A DNA stretch of 52,973 nt from Pseudomonadota bacterium (GCA_022360315.1 JAKSDA010000610.1:1-52973), one strand, 5' to 3'. Numbered from the stretch's first letter, positions 9,168 to 18,456 are shown. The notes: generated from the letters alone by a model not told the origin. Made by a program: numbers and translations.

Positions 9168-9207
9168 TTAGAGAATAAAAAAATACTGCGGATGCCGCGT
9201 GGCGATT

Positions 9208-9672
9208 TTAGCGCAGTGCGGGGGCCATTTCATCGAGGGCGCGCAATCCGTCGCTACCGATCAGTCGGTGGGCTTGTTTTTGCGCCTTGCGCCATGCCGG
9301 GACGATATCGCGCAGCAACTGTTCACCAACCTTGGTGAGCGAAAGGGTCAGGACACGCCCACTGCCGCTGGTCGAGGTCCGAATCCAGCCCTTGTCGATC
9401 ATGCGGCCGACACTGCGACTGAGGGTGGATTTCTCGAGATCAAGCACCTGCCCCAGCTCGGACTGCTTGGCCGGGGTCATCAGGGCGATGGCCGCGAGCA
9501 GGCTCAGCTGCGGCGCTTTCAGACCATGTGGACGCAGAGCGTCGTCATAGATGCGCGTGATCAAACGGCTCAGGCGCCGGGCGCGCAAATTGAGACATTC
9601 ACTGCTGATCTGAAGGGCGGCTTTTTTGGCCGCCCTCGTCGTGTTCTTATTGGTGCCGGTCTGTCGAGCCAT
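9208..9672 (-). CDS. MarR-family transcriptional regulator
   Basis: 154 residues. The winged-helix core is clear: a helix-turn-helix running LGQVLDLEKSTLSRSVGRM, then a wing with GSGRVLTLSLT, flanked by helices for dimerisation. MarR proteins usually repress their own gene and a neighbour until a phenolic or oxidant signal releases them. A perfect palindrome lies four bases upstream of the start codon, and a similar one precedes the next gene on the same strand, which supports local autoregulation. The first 20 residues are basic and may be disordered. No strong Shine-Dalgarno is seen. Confidence 0.88.
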   Translation of the reverse strand: MARQTGTNKNTTRAAKKAALQISSECLNLRARRLSRLITRIYDDALRPHGLKAPQLSLLAAIALMTPAKQSELGQVLDLEKSTLSRSVGRMIDKGWIRTSTSGSGRVLTLSLTKVGEQLLRDIVPAWRKAQKQAHRLIGSDGLRALDEMAPALR

Positions 9673-9676
9673 TACT

Positions 9677-9690
9677 GTTGTATGTACAAC
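9677..9690 (-). promoter_or_regulatory. MarR operator at its own start codon
   Basis: GTTGTATGTACAAC has perfect arms GTTGTA and TACAAC around two bases, the size and A/T-rich centre usual for MarR sites. It sits where the ribosome binding site or transcription start of marR would be, so a bound dimer would block its expression. Confidence 0.6.
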
Positions 9691-9730
9691 TAAAAGGACC
9701 TCGCGGCAAGTATTTCGATCCCCGCCGGGC

Positions 9731-12508
9731 CTATTTGTCGCGTGGCTCGACCTCGGTGTCGAAGCAGACTGACGCGCGGGTGCGGCCCAGCTTGACCGGT
9801 TTGTAGCGCCAGCGCTTGAGAGCGCGCTGCGATCGTTTCACCAGGGCTCTGGGTGCGTCCGTTATGTCGACATCGGTGACCTGGCCTCTATTATCGATGC
9901 ACAGACGGGCCCGGATAACGATGGGATTGCCATCATCATCGGTCATCTGTGCGGGCCGGACTCGCGGCGCTTTGCCGTAGACACGGATGAGCCGGTCAGT
10001 CGGGACGACGTGGGACGAACCATCGTCCCGACGTATGAGCGTCGTCTGACTGTTCGGGCGTCCCGGCAGGGAATGCGAAGGAGAGCTGGCCGGGCGGCCG
10101 ACCATTCGATCGGGTGCCCGGGTATTCTGAGCATCGGGCGGGGCAGTGCTGCCCAGGTCGGGCGCAGCATCGGCTGCACCCGATGGGTTTTGGGGATCGG
10201 CTACCAGCACAGATATGGGGAGGGCTCGATTCTGTCTGTCCTCGGCGACACGGCTTTGGCTGGAACCGCTCGGCACGAGCATATAGCCGACGACCGCCGC
10301 GCCGAGGCACAGAATCGAGACGAGAGTGATCTGGATGACTCGGTACAACTTGCGACGCGGTGGGCGCTGGTCTGAGAGAGAATTCTCGAATGTGTAGGGC
10401 TGTGCCCGGTTGGCGGACGGTGGAGTGGAGGGATGCCTCGGCGTATTGGCTTGCCCACTGGCAGGACGTGCATTGCTCTTGGGTGCGGTTGTTGCCCCCT
10501 CCGACAGCGCCACCGGCGCATCGTCTGACCGCGGGGCCGGCGCATCGCCGGTCGATTCGATCGCCGCCTCAATTGCCGCTTCAATGTCGGGCGCCGGGGG
10601 GTGGAAGCGTTTGAGCGTTTGTCCGGCGTCTTGGTCGTCTTCTTTGAGACTCAGTGCGTTGCTCGAAGGCCTCCGCATGGCATTTGGAATGGTCGGCAGG
10701 CTCTCGGTAATCTGCGAGTCGTCGAAGATCCGTGCCAGGTTGTCAATTCCGTGGTTTTCGTGCTGCTGGCCATCGAGCGTCTGGTCATCGCACCGGTCGC
10801 TCTGGCCGCCGGAGGTTTGTATCGGGTGGTCGAGCTCCTGGGTCGGGGCCTCGGCGTGGTACGCCGAAATCTCGTTCTGGTCTACCGGGCCCTCGTTCTG
10901 CTCTACCGGGCCCTCAGTCTGGTGCGCCGGGTCGCTGTCGGTTTCTGGCGTTCGTCTGTCGTCGCTTTGTTGCTGGCTGGCGGCCCGTCGCGCGGCGCGC
11001 AATCGTTCTATTTCGGGTGGAGGTGCCAGGCCATGCATGGTCACTCGATAGCTCGAGGTGGTCTGACCTCGTTGTGCATTGGCCTGGGGAGTGCTCTGGG
11101 GCCAGGCCGACAGCTGGGCCCGGCTCGGCGAGGACGCCGGCCGAGCAGAGGTTGATTTGGGTTGTGTCGCCGGCGCGGTTCTCTGTGGGGTGGTTGCGGG
11201 CAGAGAAGTCGGTTCGCTGGGACTGTGCCGGTGGACCAACTCGGGCAGCACGGGTTTGCTGGACTGGTCGCCCTGTTTTTGTGGGTTGTTCCCCCATACG
11301 ATCTCGATCTTGGTCTTGTCGGCCGCCGGGACGTCGACCGGGCCGGTCGACGAGCGCAGGCTCGGCCTCGGGCGATTCGGTTTTTCGCCGCCTGTCAAAC
11401 GCTCCACGATGCGCTGGCGCAGCCCCCGATGCTTGACTCGCTTGCGCTGCAAAGGCTGCTCAAACGCCCATTGCAGCCATTCGGCAATTTCGCGATTGGT
11501 CGCCTGAAGCGAGTGCTTCTTGACCACGTGGTCGACAGCTCGGTGCATGGCACCGGCGGTCTGCCATCGCTGGTCCGGTTCCTTGGCCAGTGCTGTCAAG
11601 ACGATCTCGTCGAGTTCGGGCGGACAATCCGGATTGAGTCGCGACGGAGGAGGAACCGATTCTGTGGCGATCTTTTGCAGAGTGTCGTACTCGTTTTTGG
11701 ACGCGAAAAGCGGGCGGGCAGTCAACATTTCGTAGGCCACGATGCCGGCCGAGAAAAGGTCCGAGCGGTGGTCGAGCGGTTGGCCTCTGATGGCTTCGGG
11801 CGCCATATAAGCAAACTTGCCCTTGACCCGTCCGCCGGACGTACGCAGAGATGCGGCGGTGGCCTTGGCGATGCCGAAGTCGATGACCTTGAGGTGGCCA
11901 TCGGCGGCCAGGAGCAGATTGGATGGCGAGATGTCGCGGTGGACGATACCGAGCGCCTCTCCATTGTCGTCGTGGAGCGAGTGTGCATAGTCCAGGGCGT
12001 CGCAAAGCTGCAGGGTCAGCGATAGCATCATCGGTACGGGCATGGGCCCGGTGGCGTACGCTGTCTGTTTGAGGACCTTGCGAAGATCGCGGCCATTCAC
12101 GTACTCCATCGCGATGTAGTACACCTTGTCTTCGCGGCCCAAATCGTAGATTTGAATGATATTGGCGTGCTGCAGTTTGGACGCGAGCCGAGCTTCGCGC
12201 ACGAACGACTTGACGAACGACGCGTCCTCGGCCAGGTGCGAGAGCAGCCGCTTGAGCGCGACAACGCGCTCGAATCCCTCGATACCGCGCTTCTTGGCGC
12301 GGCAGACCGAGGCCATGCCTCCGACGCCGATGCGCTCGTAGACTTCGTATGGGCCGAAGTATTCGACCGAGAGCTCTCGGTTCGCTTTGGTCACCGCCAA
12401 GGTCGCATGGTTAATACGCTGCTGAGAAACAAAAACCGGCCCGTCGAGGGCGCGAGCCACAGTCCTCTTGACGTTGCGGTCATGCTCGGAGCGACTGTCG
12501 CATAGCAT
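9731..12508 (-). CDS. Ser/Thr protein kinase with TonB-like C-terminal domain
   Basis: 925 residues. The kinase domain is N-terminal and complete: glycine loop IGVGGMASV (60-68), Lys86, HRDISPSN (190-197) and DFG (210-212). A long Pro/Ser/Gln-rich linker follows, then a membrane segment (IQITLVSILCLGAAVVGYML), then a periplasmic part ending in a TonB-C-like fold (RVRPAQM, ALKRWRYKP, final Val/Phe strands). The fusion suggests a kinase on the inside joined to an envelope-spanning module; what it senses or energises is not shown. AGGA precedes the ATG. It is antisense-open over long stretches, but the kinase frame is unambiguous. Confidence 0.92.
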   Translation of the reverse strand: MLCDSRSEHDRNVKRTVARALDGPVFVSQQRINHATLAVTKANRELSVEYFGPYEVYERIGVGGMASVCRAKKRGIEGFERVVALKRLLSHLAEDASFVKSFVREARLASKLQHANIIQIYDLGREDKVYYIAMEYVNGRDLRKVLKQTAYATGPMPVPMMLSLTLQLCDALDYAHSLHDDNGEALGIVHRDISPSNLLLAADGHLKVIDFGIAKATAASLRTSGGRVKGKFAYMAPEAIRGQPLDHRSDLFSAGIVAYEMLTARPLFASKNEYDTLQKIATESVPPPSRLNPDCPPELDEIVLTALAKEPDQRWQTAGAMHRAVDHVVKKHSLQATNREIAEWLQWAFEQPLQRKRVKHRGLRQRIVERLTGGEKPNRPRPSLRSSTGPVDVPAADKTKIEIVWGNNPQKQGDQSSKPVLPELVHRHSPSEPTSLPATTPQRTAPATQPKSTSARPASSPSRAQLSAWPQSTPQANAQRGQTTSSYRVTMHGLAPPPEIERLRAARRAASQQQSDDRRTPETDSDPAHQTEGPVEQNEGPVDQNEISAYHAEAPTQELDHPIQTSGGQSDRCDDQTLDGQQHENHGIDNLARIFDDSQITESLPTIPNAMRRPSSNALSLKEDDQDAGQTLKRFHPPAPDIEAAIEAAIESTGDAPAPRSDDAPVALSEGATTAPKSNARPASGQANTPRHPSTPPSANRAQPYTFENSLSDQRPPRRKLYRVIQITLVSILCLGAAVVGYMLVPSGSSQSRVAEDRQNRALPISVLVADPQNPSGAADAAPDLGSTAPPDAQNTRAPDRMVGRPASSPSHSLPGRPNSQTTLIRRDDGSSHVVPTDRLIRVYGKAPRVRPAQMTDDDGNPIVIRARLCIDNRGQVTDVDITDAPRALVKRSQRALKRWRYKPVKLGRTRASVCFDTEVEPRDK

Positions 12509-12585
12509 GAATCCTACCTCATAGCTGGAGGATCCAAAAATTCCGCATCGACGGGTAGGGCGCCAGCGATCGACCTCGAGCGGGT

Positions 12586-13092
12586 TTACGCGATGCGCTT
12601 GATGATGTGCCAGCCATACGGCGACTGCACGATACCGACCTCGCCAACGGCCAGACGCAAGCTCAGACGCCTGAAGTCAAGGACCAGACCGGCGTCGGGA
12701 GTCACCTCGATCGACTGCCCGCTGACGGCGCTGGCTCGGTCCTCGGAATACTCGGCCATGAGTGTCTCAAAAGGCTCGCCAGCCTGGACGCGCTGGTACA
12801 GCTCGAGGGTGAGTTCATCGGCCTGTTGCCGGGAACGGGATCGGGCGCGCGGATCGATGCCCCCGCGGTAGGCGTCGGTGAGTTCGCTCCAGCCGATGAG
12901 AATATGTTGCACCTGGACCCGGTTGGCCACGGGCTCACGCGCCATGATCGCAGTCGATTGCAGGCTTGAGTTTGCCTCCTCGGCGTCTGGCCCGGTCGTG
13001 GTCGGACCTGCGGGTGTACTGGTTGTCGGCGAGCTGCAACTGGCGCCGGCCAGGGCCAACAGAAAGGCGGCGATGAATCGCCACCTCGCCAT
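12586..13092 (-). CDS. Parvulin-type peptidyl-prolyl isomerase, lipoprotein
   Basis: 168 residues from the ATG at 13092. The signal peptide ends with Cys19 (AGASC), suggesting a lipoprotein. The rotamase domain opens with VQHILIGW and closes with the YGWHIIKRI strand; the middle has the F-x-x-L-x-x-x-YSED segment typical of parvulins. The usual GG-x-L-G loop is shortened to VSGQ, so activity could be altered. Parvulin lipoproteins help outer-membrane or secreted proteins fold. It is divergent from the pilin-like gene. Confidence 0.8.
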   Translation of the reverse strand: MARWRFIAAFLLALAGASCSSPTTSTPAGPTTTGPDAEEANSSLQSTAIMAREPVANRVQVQHILIGWSELTDAYRGGIDPRARSRSRQQADELTLELYQRVQAGEPFETLMAEYSEDRASAVSGQSIEVTPDAGLVLDFRRLSLRLAVGEVGIVQSPYGWHIIKRIA

Positions 13093-13372
13093 CGGGCCGA
13101 TCGAATAACCGGACGGCTGGTCGAGCAGCCACGCCCCCGAGCTGACGCGCGATATCGACCGGAATAGGCACGGTCTCATGGGCGGAGACGGTGACATGCC
13201 CATGGGGGCGGATCAAGGTCCGGACTCAAGTCCATCTCGCAGCGCGCCGATCCTCTGCGGCGAGCGCTTTCGAGCACAACCCGGTTGGTCTATCGATACT
13301 TCTTCCGATACTTCTGCGCGACGAGTATTTGCAGCCAGTCTCGGCAACCAGTCTTTGCACCAGGATCTGCTA

Positions 13373-13936
13373 TTGAATCTGCAACTATTGGATCTGCAGT
13401 CCGGCGCTGCTCCGTTTCGATGCACACAACGCGGAATGTCACTACTAGAACTGATGGTCTCGGTAGCGATCGTCGGCATCCTGGCAGCCACTGCGGTGTT
13501 TCTCTACACCCGGCAGCTGCGCGCGGCCCGGGCGACCGAAGTGCCAGCAGTTATCGCCGAATTCAAGAGTCGGCAGGAGCAGTACCATGTCGAGAACGGC
13601 CGTTTCTTGACCACTGGAGATGGCGAGACCGACTATTGGCCAACGGCGCCCAGCGGTCCCAAAGTACCGACGAGCATTCAGCCCATGCCCGAGACCTGGC
13701 TCGAACTCAACATAAAGCTGGGCAAAAACGAGCTCTATTGTGCCTACGTGGCCATTACCGGGCGGGCCGGTGAGGAGACCGGCGCAGTCGCACAATCCTT
13801 CGGCGTGCCAGCAGCTCCCGCCACGGACTGGTACTACCTGCTAGCAGAATGCGACTTTGACGGCGAGCCGACAAACTCGCTGTATTTCACCTCCAACCTC
13901 AGCGGCGGAATCGCTGTGCGCGACCGCGGCCGCTGA
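13373..13936 (+). CDS. Type IV pilin-like (pseudopilin) protein
   Basis: 187 residues if translation starts at the TTG at 13373, which has AGGA seven bases upstream. This gives a 21-residue leader ending QRG, then MSLLELMVSVAIVGILAA: the prepilin peptidase site with Glu at position 5 and a hydrophobic helix. An ATG at 13178 in the same frame would give an 86-residue leader, far longer than usual, so I prefer the TTG. The globular part has two cysteines (YCAY and AECDF) as in minor pilins. No assembly ATPase or secretin gene is nearby, so it may join a pilus or secretion system encoded elsewhere. Confidence 0.75.
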   Translation: MNLQLLDLQSGAAPFRCTQRGMSLLELMVSVAIVGILAATAVFLYTRQLRAARATEVPAVIAEFKSRQEQYHVENGRFLTTGDGETDYWPTAPSGPKVPTSIQPMPETWLELNIKLGKNELYCAYVAITGRAGEETGAVAQSFGVPAAPATDWYYLLAECDFDGEPTNSLYFTSNLSGGIAVRDRGR

Positions 13937-13976
13937 CCTCTTTCTGTACCCCTGGTGGTGATACCGGCAACCAACG

Positions 13977-14672
13977 ATGAAGATTCAATGTGAGCTGTGT
14001 AAAGAGATCGTCGAACTCGGCTCGTTTCGCATGTCGATGTCGGGCATCGAGATCGATTGTGGTGCGTGTGCCGGTCATTTCTTTGTCAAGGCGGCGGGGT
14101 CGGGCCGGTCGAGCGGAGATTCTGTGGTAAGGGAGAGCGGCGGCAAATCCGATCGCGGCGTCGTCATGCGCTGTCCGAAGTGTCGGCGGGTCCAGGACCT
14201 TCACTCGGCCTGCCGCGAATGCGGACTGCGCACCGAGCTCTTTGCAGAATTCAGAGCCCGCAACGACCGCGGCGCCGATACCCAGTTCGACACACTTTTT
14301 GCCGAATGCGATGCCAACTGGCAGGACCAGGGTCGTCACGCCAAACTGGTCGAAGCCGCCTCGGCTGCCCTCGCATTCTCACCTGTCGCGCGATTTTACC
14401 GCGAGCGCCTGGCCCACCGCCCCGGCGATACGATCGCGCAAAAACAGCTCACCCGCCTGTCCCGGATGGCCGAGGCCACATTCATGAGTCGCGCCGCCAC
14501 CCGATCAATAGGTGACGAGAGCGGACACCCGTACAAGAATGTCCTTCTCATGCTATTGGTGCTGCTCCTGGTCGGAGCCGCCGGTGTGGGATTGAACTCG
14601 GTGATGAAAGTGCCCGTGGAAGCCAGCTCGGGTCCGAGTTTCCCGGATCCCGGATTCGAGCGAATTGATTGA
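13977..14672 (+). CDS. Zinc-ribbon membrane protein, conserved hypothetical
   Basis: 231 residues. Two Cys4 zinc ribbons are visible: C5/C8 with C28/C31, and C66/C69 with C79/C82. A helical region follows and then one membrane segment near residues 187-207 (NVLLMLLVLLLVGAAGVGL), leaving a short tail. It begins 40 bp after the pilin-like gene, probably in one transcript. Zinc-ribbon proteins with a C-terminal membrane anchor are frequent in myxobacteria, but no function is known to me. Confidence 0.75.
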   Translation: MKIQCELCKEIVELGSFRMSMSGIEIDCGACAGHFFVKAAGSGRSSGDSVVRESGGKSDRGVVMRCPKCRRVQDLHSACRECGLRTELFAEFRARNDRGADTQFDTLFAECDANWQDQGRHAKLVEAASAALAFSPVARFYRERLAHRPGDTIAQKQLTRLSRMAEATFMSRAATRSIGDESGHPYKNVLLMLLVLLLVGAAGVGLNSVMKVPVEASSGPSFPDPGFERID

Positions 14673-14778
14673 ACACCCCGACCCGGCCCGCGAATACGGT
14701 CGGTGCTCGATCCATACCGCACTGCAATTGCAATCTCTTGCAGCGCCCTGTCCGGAGCCCCGTACTCGATACCTTACC

Positions 14779-14807
14779 TTGACAAATAAGTGACCATCGG
14801 TCACTAT
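14779..14807 (+). promoter_or_regulatory. Promoter with repressor-type operator for the iorAB operon
   Basis: A consensus TTGACA at 14779-14784 is followed after 17 bases by CACTAT at 14802-14807 as a possible -10. Between and overlapping them is a perfect inverted repeat, AGTGACCATCGGTCACT (14789-14805), with 7-bp arms. The layout is that of a TetR-type repressor site blocking the promoter. No regulator gene is adjacent. Confidence 0.6.
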
Positions 14808-14930
14808 CACCATGGCTCACGGGTTCAGTACGGAGAGCTCAGCGAGGGCAGTATTGCTGTCCTGGCCGGCCGCCTGTCCAGGTGGTCGGGATGGTTTGAA
14901 CCGAGTCCTCGATCTTGTTACGGGGTATAC

Positions 14931-15428
14931 ATGACTGTTTCTCACGGCATTGTTTTTAAGGTCAATGGCACTGAGCAGACCGTGGAGGTCGAGCCTGAAA
15001 CGCCGCTCTTGTGGGTATTGCGTGAGCAACTCGGGCTGACCGGAACCAAGTTTGGCTGCGGCATGGCTCTCTGTGGGTCGTGTACTGTCCATCTCGATGG
15101 CCAGGCCATTCGGTCATGCGTGGTTCCGATACGGGAGGTAGCGGGCCGCGCGGTTCGCACCATCGAAGGACTGACCGGGCCGCGGGGCGGGCCTCATCCA
15201 TTGCAGAAGGCGTGGGTGGCCGAGAATGTCCCCCAGTGCGGCTATTGCCAGAGCGGACAGATCATGTCGGCTGCCGCCATGCTGGCCGAGCGTCCTTTGC
15301 CGAGCGATGAAGACATCGATGCTGTAATGTCCGCCAACGTCTGCCGATGCGGGACATATCAGCGCATTCGCAAGGCGATTCACCGAGCGGCCGGCGAGAT
15401 GGCGGCGAGCCGAGGGGGTGACTCTTGA
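14931..15428 (+). CDS. iorA: [2Fe-2S] subunit of a molybdenum hydroxylase, IorA-like
   Basis: 165 residues, the normal length for the small subunit of two-subunit molybdenum hydroxylases such as isoquinoline 1-oxidoreductase. The first cluster ligands are in CGMALCGSC and a Cys 20 residues on; the second cluster ligands are in CGYCQSGQ and CRCGTY. The subunit passes electrons from the molybdopterin active site to an acceptor. The start at 14931 fits the family; the frame continues upstream to 14790 but that part overlaps the promoter. Its stop overlaps the start of the next gene as TTGA, implying translational coupling. The substrate is not determined. Confidence 0.88.
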   Translation: MTVSHGIVFKVNGTEQTVEVEPETPLLWVLREQLGLTGTKFGCGMALCGSCTVHLDGQAIRSCVVPIREVAGRAVRTIEGLTGPRGGPHPLQKAWVAENVPQCGYCQSGQIMSAAAMLAERPLPSDEDIDAVMSANVCRCGTYQRIRKAIHRAAGEMAASRGGDS

Positions 15429-17689
15429 CCCGGCGACCATCGCGGACCGGAGCCTCTCGCCGCGACTTTTTGCGGTCCAGCGTGGGCACAAGTGGTGCAT
15501 TGGTGATCGGACTTTATCTGCCCGGTTGCGCCCGACACAGCATTCGCCGGCGCGAGATGGCCGAGCACGCCGAGCGAACCGGCGAGTTCGTGCCCAACGC
15601 ATGGATCAAGATCACCCGCGACAACCAGATTATTTTCACCCTGGATCGGGTCGAGATGGGCCAGGGAACCATGACCTCGCATACCATGATGGTTGCCGAG
15701 GAGCTCGAAGTCGACCCCGGGTCGATCCGCGTCGAGCTGGCCCGGGCGGAGCGCCGCTACGACCACGATCAGTTTTTTATGCAGGTGACCGGTGGGTCGA
15801 CCAGCGTGGTCGAGGCCTGGCAGCCGTTGCGCAAGGCGGCAGCTGCGGCCCGGGAAATGCTGCGCAAGGCGGCTTCCGCGGCATGGAATGTGAAGATGTC
15901 CGAGTGTGAGGCCCAAAATGGAGCCATCCTTCACAAGCCGTCGGGTCGGCGTGCCGCGTACGGTGAATTGACCGAGATCGCCGCATTACTCGAAGTCCCG
16001 AGTCCCCAGCTCAAGAAACCCGATCAGTGGAAGGTGCTCGGAACGCCGCTCGGCAGGCTCGATGCGCCGGCCAAATCCGACGGTACGGCGAGGTTTGGCA
16101 TCGATGTCGTGGTCGCCGGCATGGTCAACGCAGTGGTCATCCGCTGCCCGGTGATCGGCGGCAAACCGAGGGCGATTCGGGCCGATGCGGCACGGGCGCA
16201 ACCTGGGGTAAGCGGCGTTTTTCCCATTCGCAACGGGGTTGCTGTGGTTGCCGATACCTATTGGCGGGCCCGCAGTGCTGCAGCGAAGGTCGAGGTCGAT
16301 TGGGACGAGGGCGCGCTGTCCGGCTTTGACACCGAGTCGTTCCGCAAGGAGCTGGCCCACCGGGCCGAGGAATTCGGCAAAAATGTCCGCGATCACGGCA
16401 ATGTCGATCGGGCGCTGGCCAGCGCGGCAACGAAGCTCGAGGTGGTCTACGAAGTGCCGTATCTGGCCCACGCCACCATGGAGCCGATGAACTGCACAGC
16501 CCATGTCTCCGACCGGGGTTGCGAAGTATGGGCGCCGAGTCAGGCGCCGGGTTTGGCCCGAGAGCTCATCGCCCATATGACTGATATACCGTTTGACGAC
16601 ATTGTCGTTCACAACACGCTGATCGGCGGTGGATTTGGCCGCAGGCTGGCCCAGGATTACGTCGCCGAGGCGGTCGACATCTCGCAGCGGATCAAAAAAC
16701 CCGTCAAAGTCGTCTGGTCGCGAGAAGACGACATGCAGAACGACTTTTACCGGCCGCAGACCTACAATGTTCTCAAGGGCGGTGTCGACGCCGAGGGCAA
16801 TCCCATCGCCTGGTCGCACCGCCTGGTCGCCCAGTCGATTTTTGGCCAGATCGGCAAGGATTGGCTGTCGGCCATGATGCCTGATTGGATGCCCCGTGTT
16901 GCCAAGCTGATGATGGGTAGATCCGGGGCGCGCATGTTCAAGACCAGTGTGCTGACCGACGGCACTTCGGTCGAGGGCGCAGTCGAGATTCCGTATGCGA
17001 TCGAAAATCTGAATGTCGAATACGTCGAGCATGAACCCGGCGTGCCGGTCGGGTTTTGGCGGTCGGTCGGCCATTCCGAGAATGCGTTTGTGGTCGAGAG
17101 CTTTATCGATGAACTGGCCCACGCGGCGGGCCGGGACCCGTTCGAGTTTCGCCGCGCGCTTCTGAAAAAGTCGCCGCGCAATCTCGGGGTGCTCGAACTG
17201 GCTGCGGAAAAGGCCGGATGGGGCAAGCGTCTTCCGCCCGGGGTTTTTCGCGGCATCGCTCAGCACGAATCATTTGCCAGTTTTTGCGCCCAGGTTGCCG
17301 AGATTTCGGTCAAGGATGGTGCGCTGCAGGTGCATCGGGTGGTCTGTGCCGTGGATTGCGGTCAGGTGGTCAATCCCGACATTGTCGAGGCGCAGATGGA
17401 AGGCGCCATCGTGTTCGGACTGAGTGCGGCGCTCAAACAGCAGATCACATTTGCCGGCGGTCGCGTGCAGCAGAGCAATTTTCACGATTATGCAATGCTG
17501 CGCATGTTCGAGATGCCCCGGATCGAGGTTCACATCGTGGCCAGCGACGAGTCTCCCACCGGCGTGGGAGAGCCGGGTCTGCCGCCAATTGCCCCGGCAG
17601 TGGCCAACGCCATTTTCGCCGCCACGGGACATCGCATTCGCCGCTTGCCCATCGAAAGCGAACTGGCCAACGTGGGCAAAATCCGATGA
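15425..17689 (+). CDS. iorB: Molybdopterin-binding subunit of a molybdenum hydroxylase, IorB-like
   Basis: 754 residues from a TTG that overlaps the previous stop. A twin-arginine signal, SRRDFL (11-16), is followed by a hydrophobic stretch, so the folded enzyme is likely exported to the periplasm together with the small subunit. The body matches the aldehyde oxidase/xanthine dehydrogenase large-subunit fold split as in IorB. The motif GGGFGRR, the double molybdopterin-binding regions and the catalytic-type GVGEPGLPP near the C-terminus are present. It would hydroxylate a heterocycle or oxidise an aldehyde; the true substrate is unknown. Cofactor-maturation genes are not in the window. Confidence 0.88.
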   Translation: MTRRPSRTGASRRDFLRSSVGTSGALVIGLYLPGCARHSIRRREMAEHAERTGEFVPNAWIKITRDNQIIFTLDRVEMGQGTMTSHTMMVAEELEVDPGSIRVELARAERRYDHDQFFMQVTGGSTSVVEAWQPLRKAAAAAREMLRKAASAAWNVKMSECEAQNGAILHKPSGRRAAYGELTEIAALLEVPSPQLKKPDQWKVLGTPLGRLDAPAKSDGTARFGIDVVVAGMVNAVVIRCPVIGGKPRAIRADAARAQPGVSGVFPIRNGVAVVADTYWRARSAAAKVEVDWDEGALSGFDTESFRKELAHRAEEFGKNVRDHGNVDRALASAATKLEVVYEVPYLAHATMEPMNCTAHVSDRGCEVWAPSQAPGLARELIAHMTDIPFDDIVVHNTLIGGGFGRRLAQDYVAEAVDISQRIKKPVKVVWSREDDMQNDFYRPQTYNVLKGGVDAEGNPIAWSHRLVAQSIFGQIGKDWLSAMMPDWMPRVAKLMMGRSGARMFKTSVLTDGTSVEGAVEIPYAIENLNVEYVEHEPGVPVGFWRSVGHSENAFVVESFIDELAHAAGRDPFEFRRALLKKSPRNLGVLELAAEKAGWGKRLPPGVFRGIAQHESFASFCAQVAEISVKDGALQVHRVVCAVDCGQVVNPDIVEAQMEGAIVFGLSAALKQQITFAGGRVQQSNFHDYAMLRMFEMPRIEVHIVASDESPTGVGEPGLPPIAPAVANAIFAATGHRIRRLPIESELANVGKIR

Positions 17690-17814
17690 GCTCACCAACT
17701 CGGGCACCACGTCGCCTCACTCTCCCTCGGTGTGCCACTCGGCGGCGGCTCTGGTCCAGCGTTTCGAGGCTGGTGCCGGTCTGGTGAGCCAGCAACAGCC
17801 GCGCCGTGGGTAAC

Positions 17815-18456
17815 TCAGTTGACCTCGCCAGGGGCAATGTCATCGCTGTTGGGACGCGGTGTGACTGCGATATTGGCCAGAGCGGGATTGGCTTCTTTGC
17901 GCTGTTCGGCGGTCATGAGCAGATACTCGAGCCTGCCGACGCGCTGGAGCTCGTCGAGTGCGTTGAACCCACCGACGAACTGACCGCGCACATAGATGAA
18001 CGGCACCGTGTTTTGCGTGGTCTCTGCGACCAGTGTGGTGGTCAGTGGGTCGTTGTCGGGCTCATCGAGGTCGATGAAGTCGTAATCGACTTTTAGATCT
18101 TCGAGCAGCCGAATGGCCCGGCCAGTCCACGGACACGAGGTCTTGCCGTAGATCTGCGCGGGCAGGTCGGGATCACCGAGCCGAGCAGGCGGCTTTGGGA
18201 CACTCGCAGCCGGAGGAGGTGCCTGGGCCGCCCGGGCCGATCGCCTGGCCGCCCTGGCGGCCTCGGCCTCTGCCCTGGACGTGTAGCTCTTGCCGCGTGC
18301 TGCAGCGATACGCTTGCGCAGAGCGACGTAGCGCTGGTTTTCGAGCATACGCTCCACGATGATATCGCGGATCTCGCCGCCGATCTCGTCGGCGCGGTTC
18401 AATCCGGCCAACACGCTCTTCAGCGCTCGCTTGCCGGTCTTTGCAAAGACACTCAT
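17815..18456 (-). CDS. Glutaredoxin-like protein with helical N-terminal extension
   Basis: 213 residues. The C-terminal half is a glutaredoxin fold with C108-P-W-T as the active site, TVPFIYVRG with the cis-proline, and GGFNALDEL. It has one active-site cysteine, as in monothiol glutaredoxins. The first 75 residues are charged and helical, followed by an Ala/Pro-rich linker. The start at 18456 leaves out 22 upstream codons that show no family pattern. It lies downstream of bluB on the same strand, separated by 214 bp and a hairpin, so a shared transcript is uncertain. Confidence 0.8.
   Translation of the reverse strand: MSVFAKTGKRALKSVLAGLNRADEIGGEIRDIIVERMLENQRYVALRKRIAAARGKSYTSRAEAEAARAARRSARAAQAPPPAASVPKPPARLGDPDLPAQIYGKTSCPWTGRAIRLLEDLKVDYDFIDLDEPDNDPLTTTLVAETTQNTVPFIYVRGQFVGGFNALDELQRVGRLEYLLMTAEQRKEANPALANIAVTPRPNSDDIAPGEVN

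Noticed and set aside
15986..17266. 426-codon open frame opposite the iorB-like gene
   Set aside because: It is antisense to a well-recognised molybdenum hydroxylase, has no family pattern and reflects the GC-rich third codon position.
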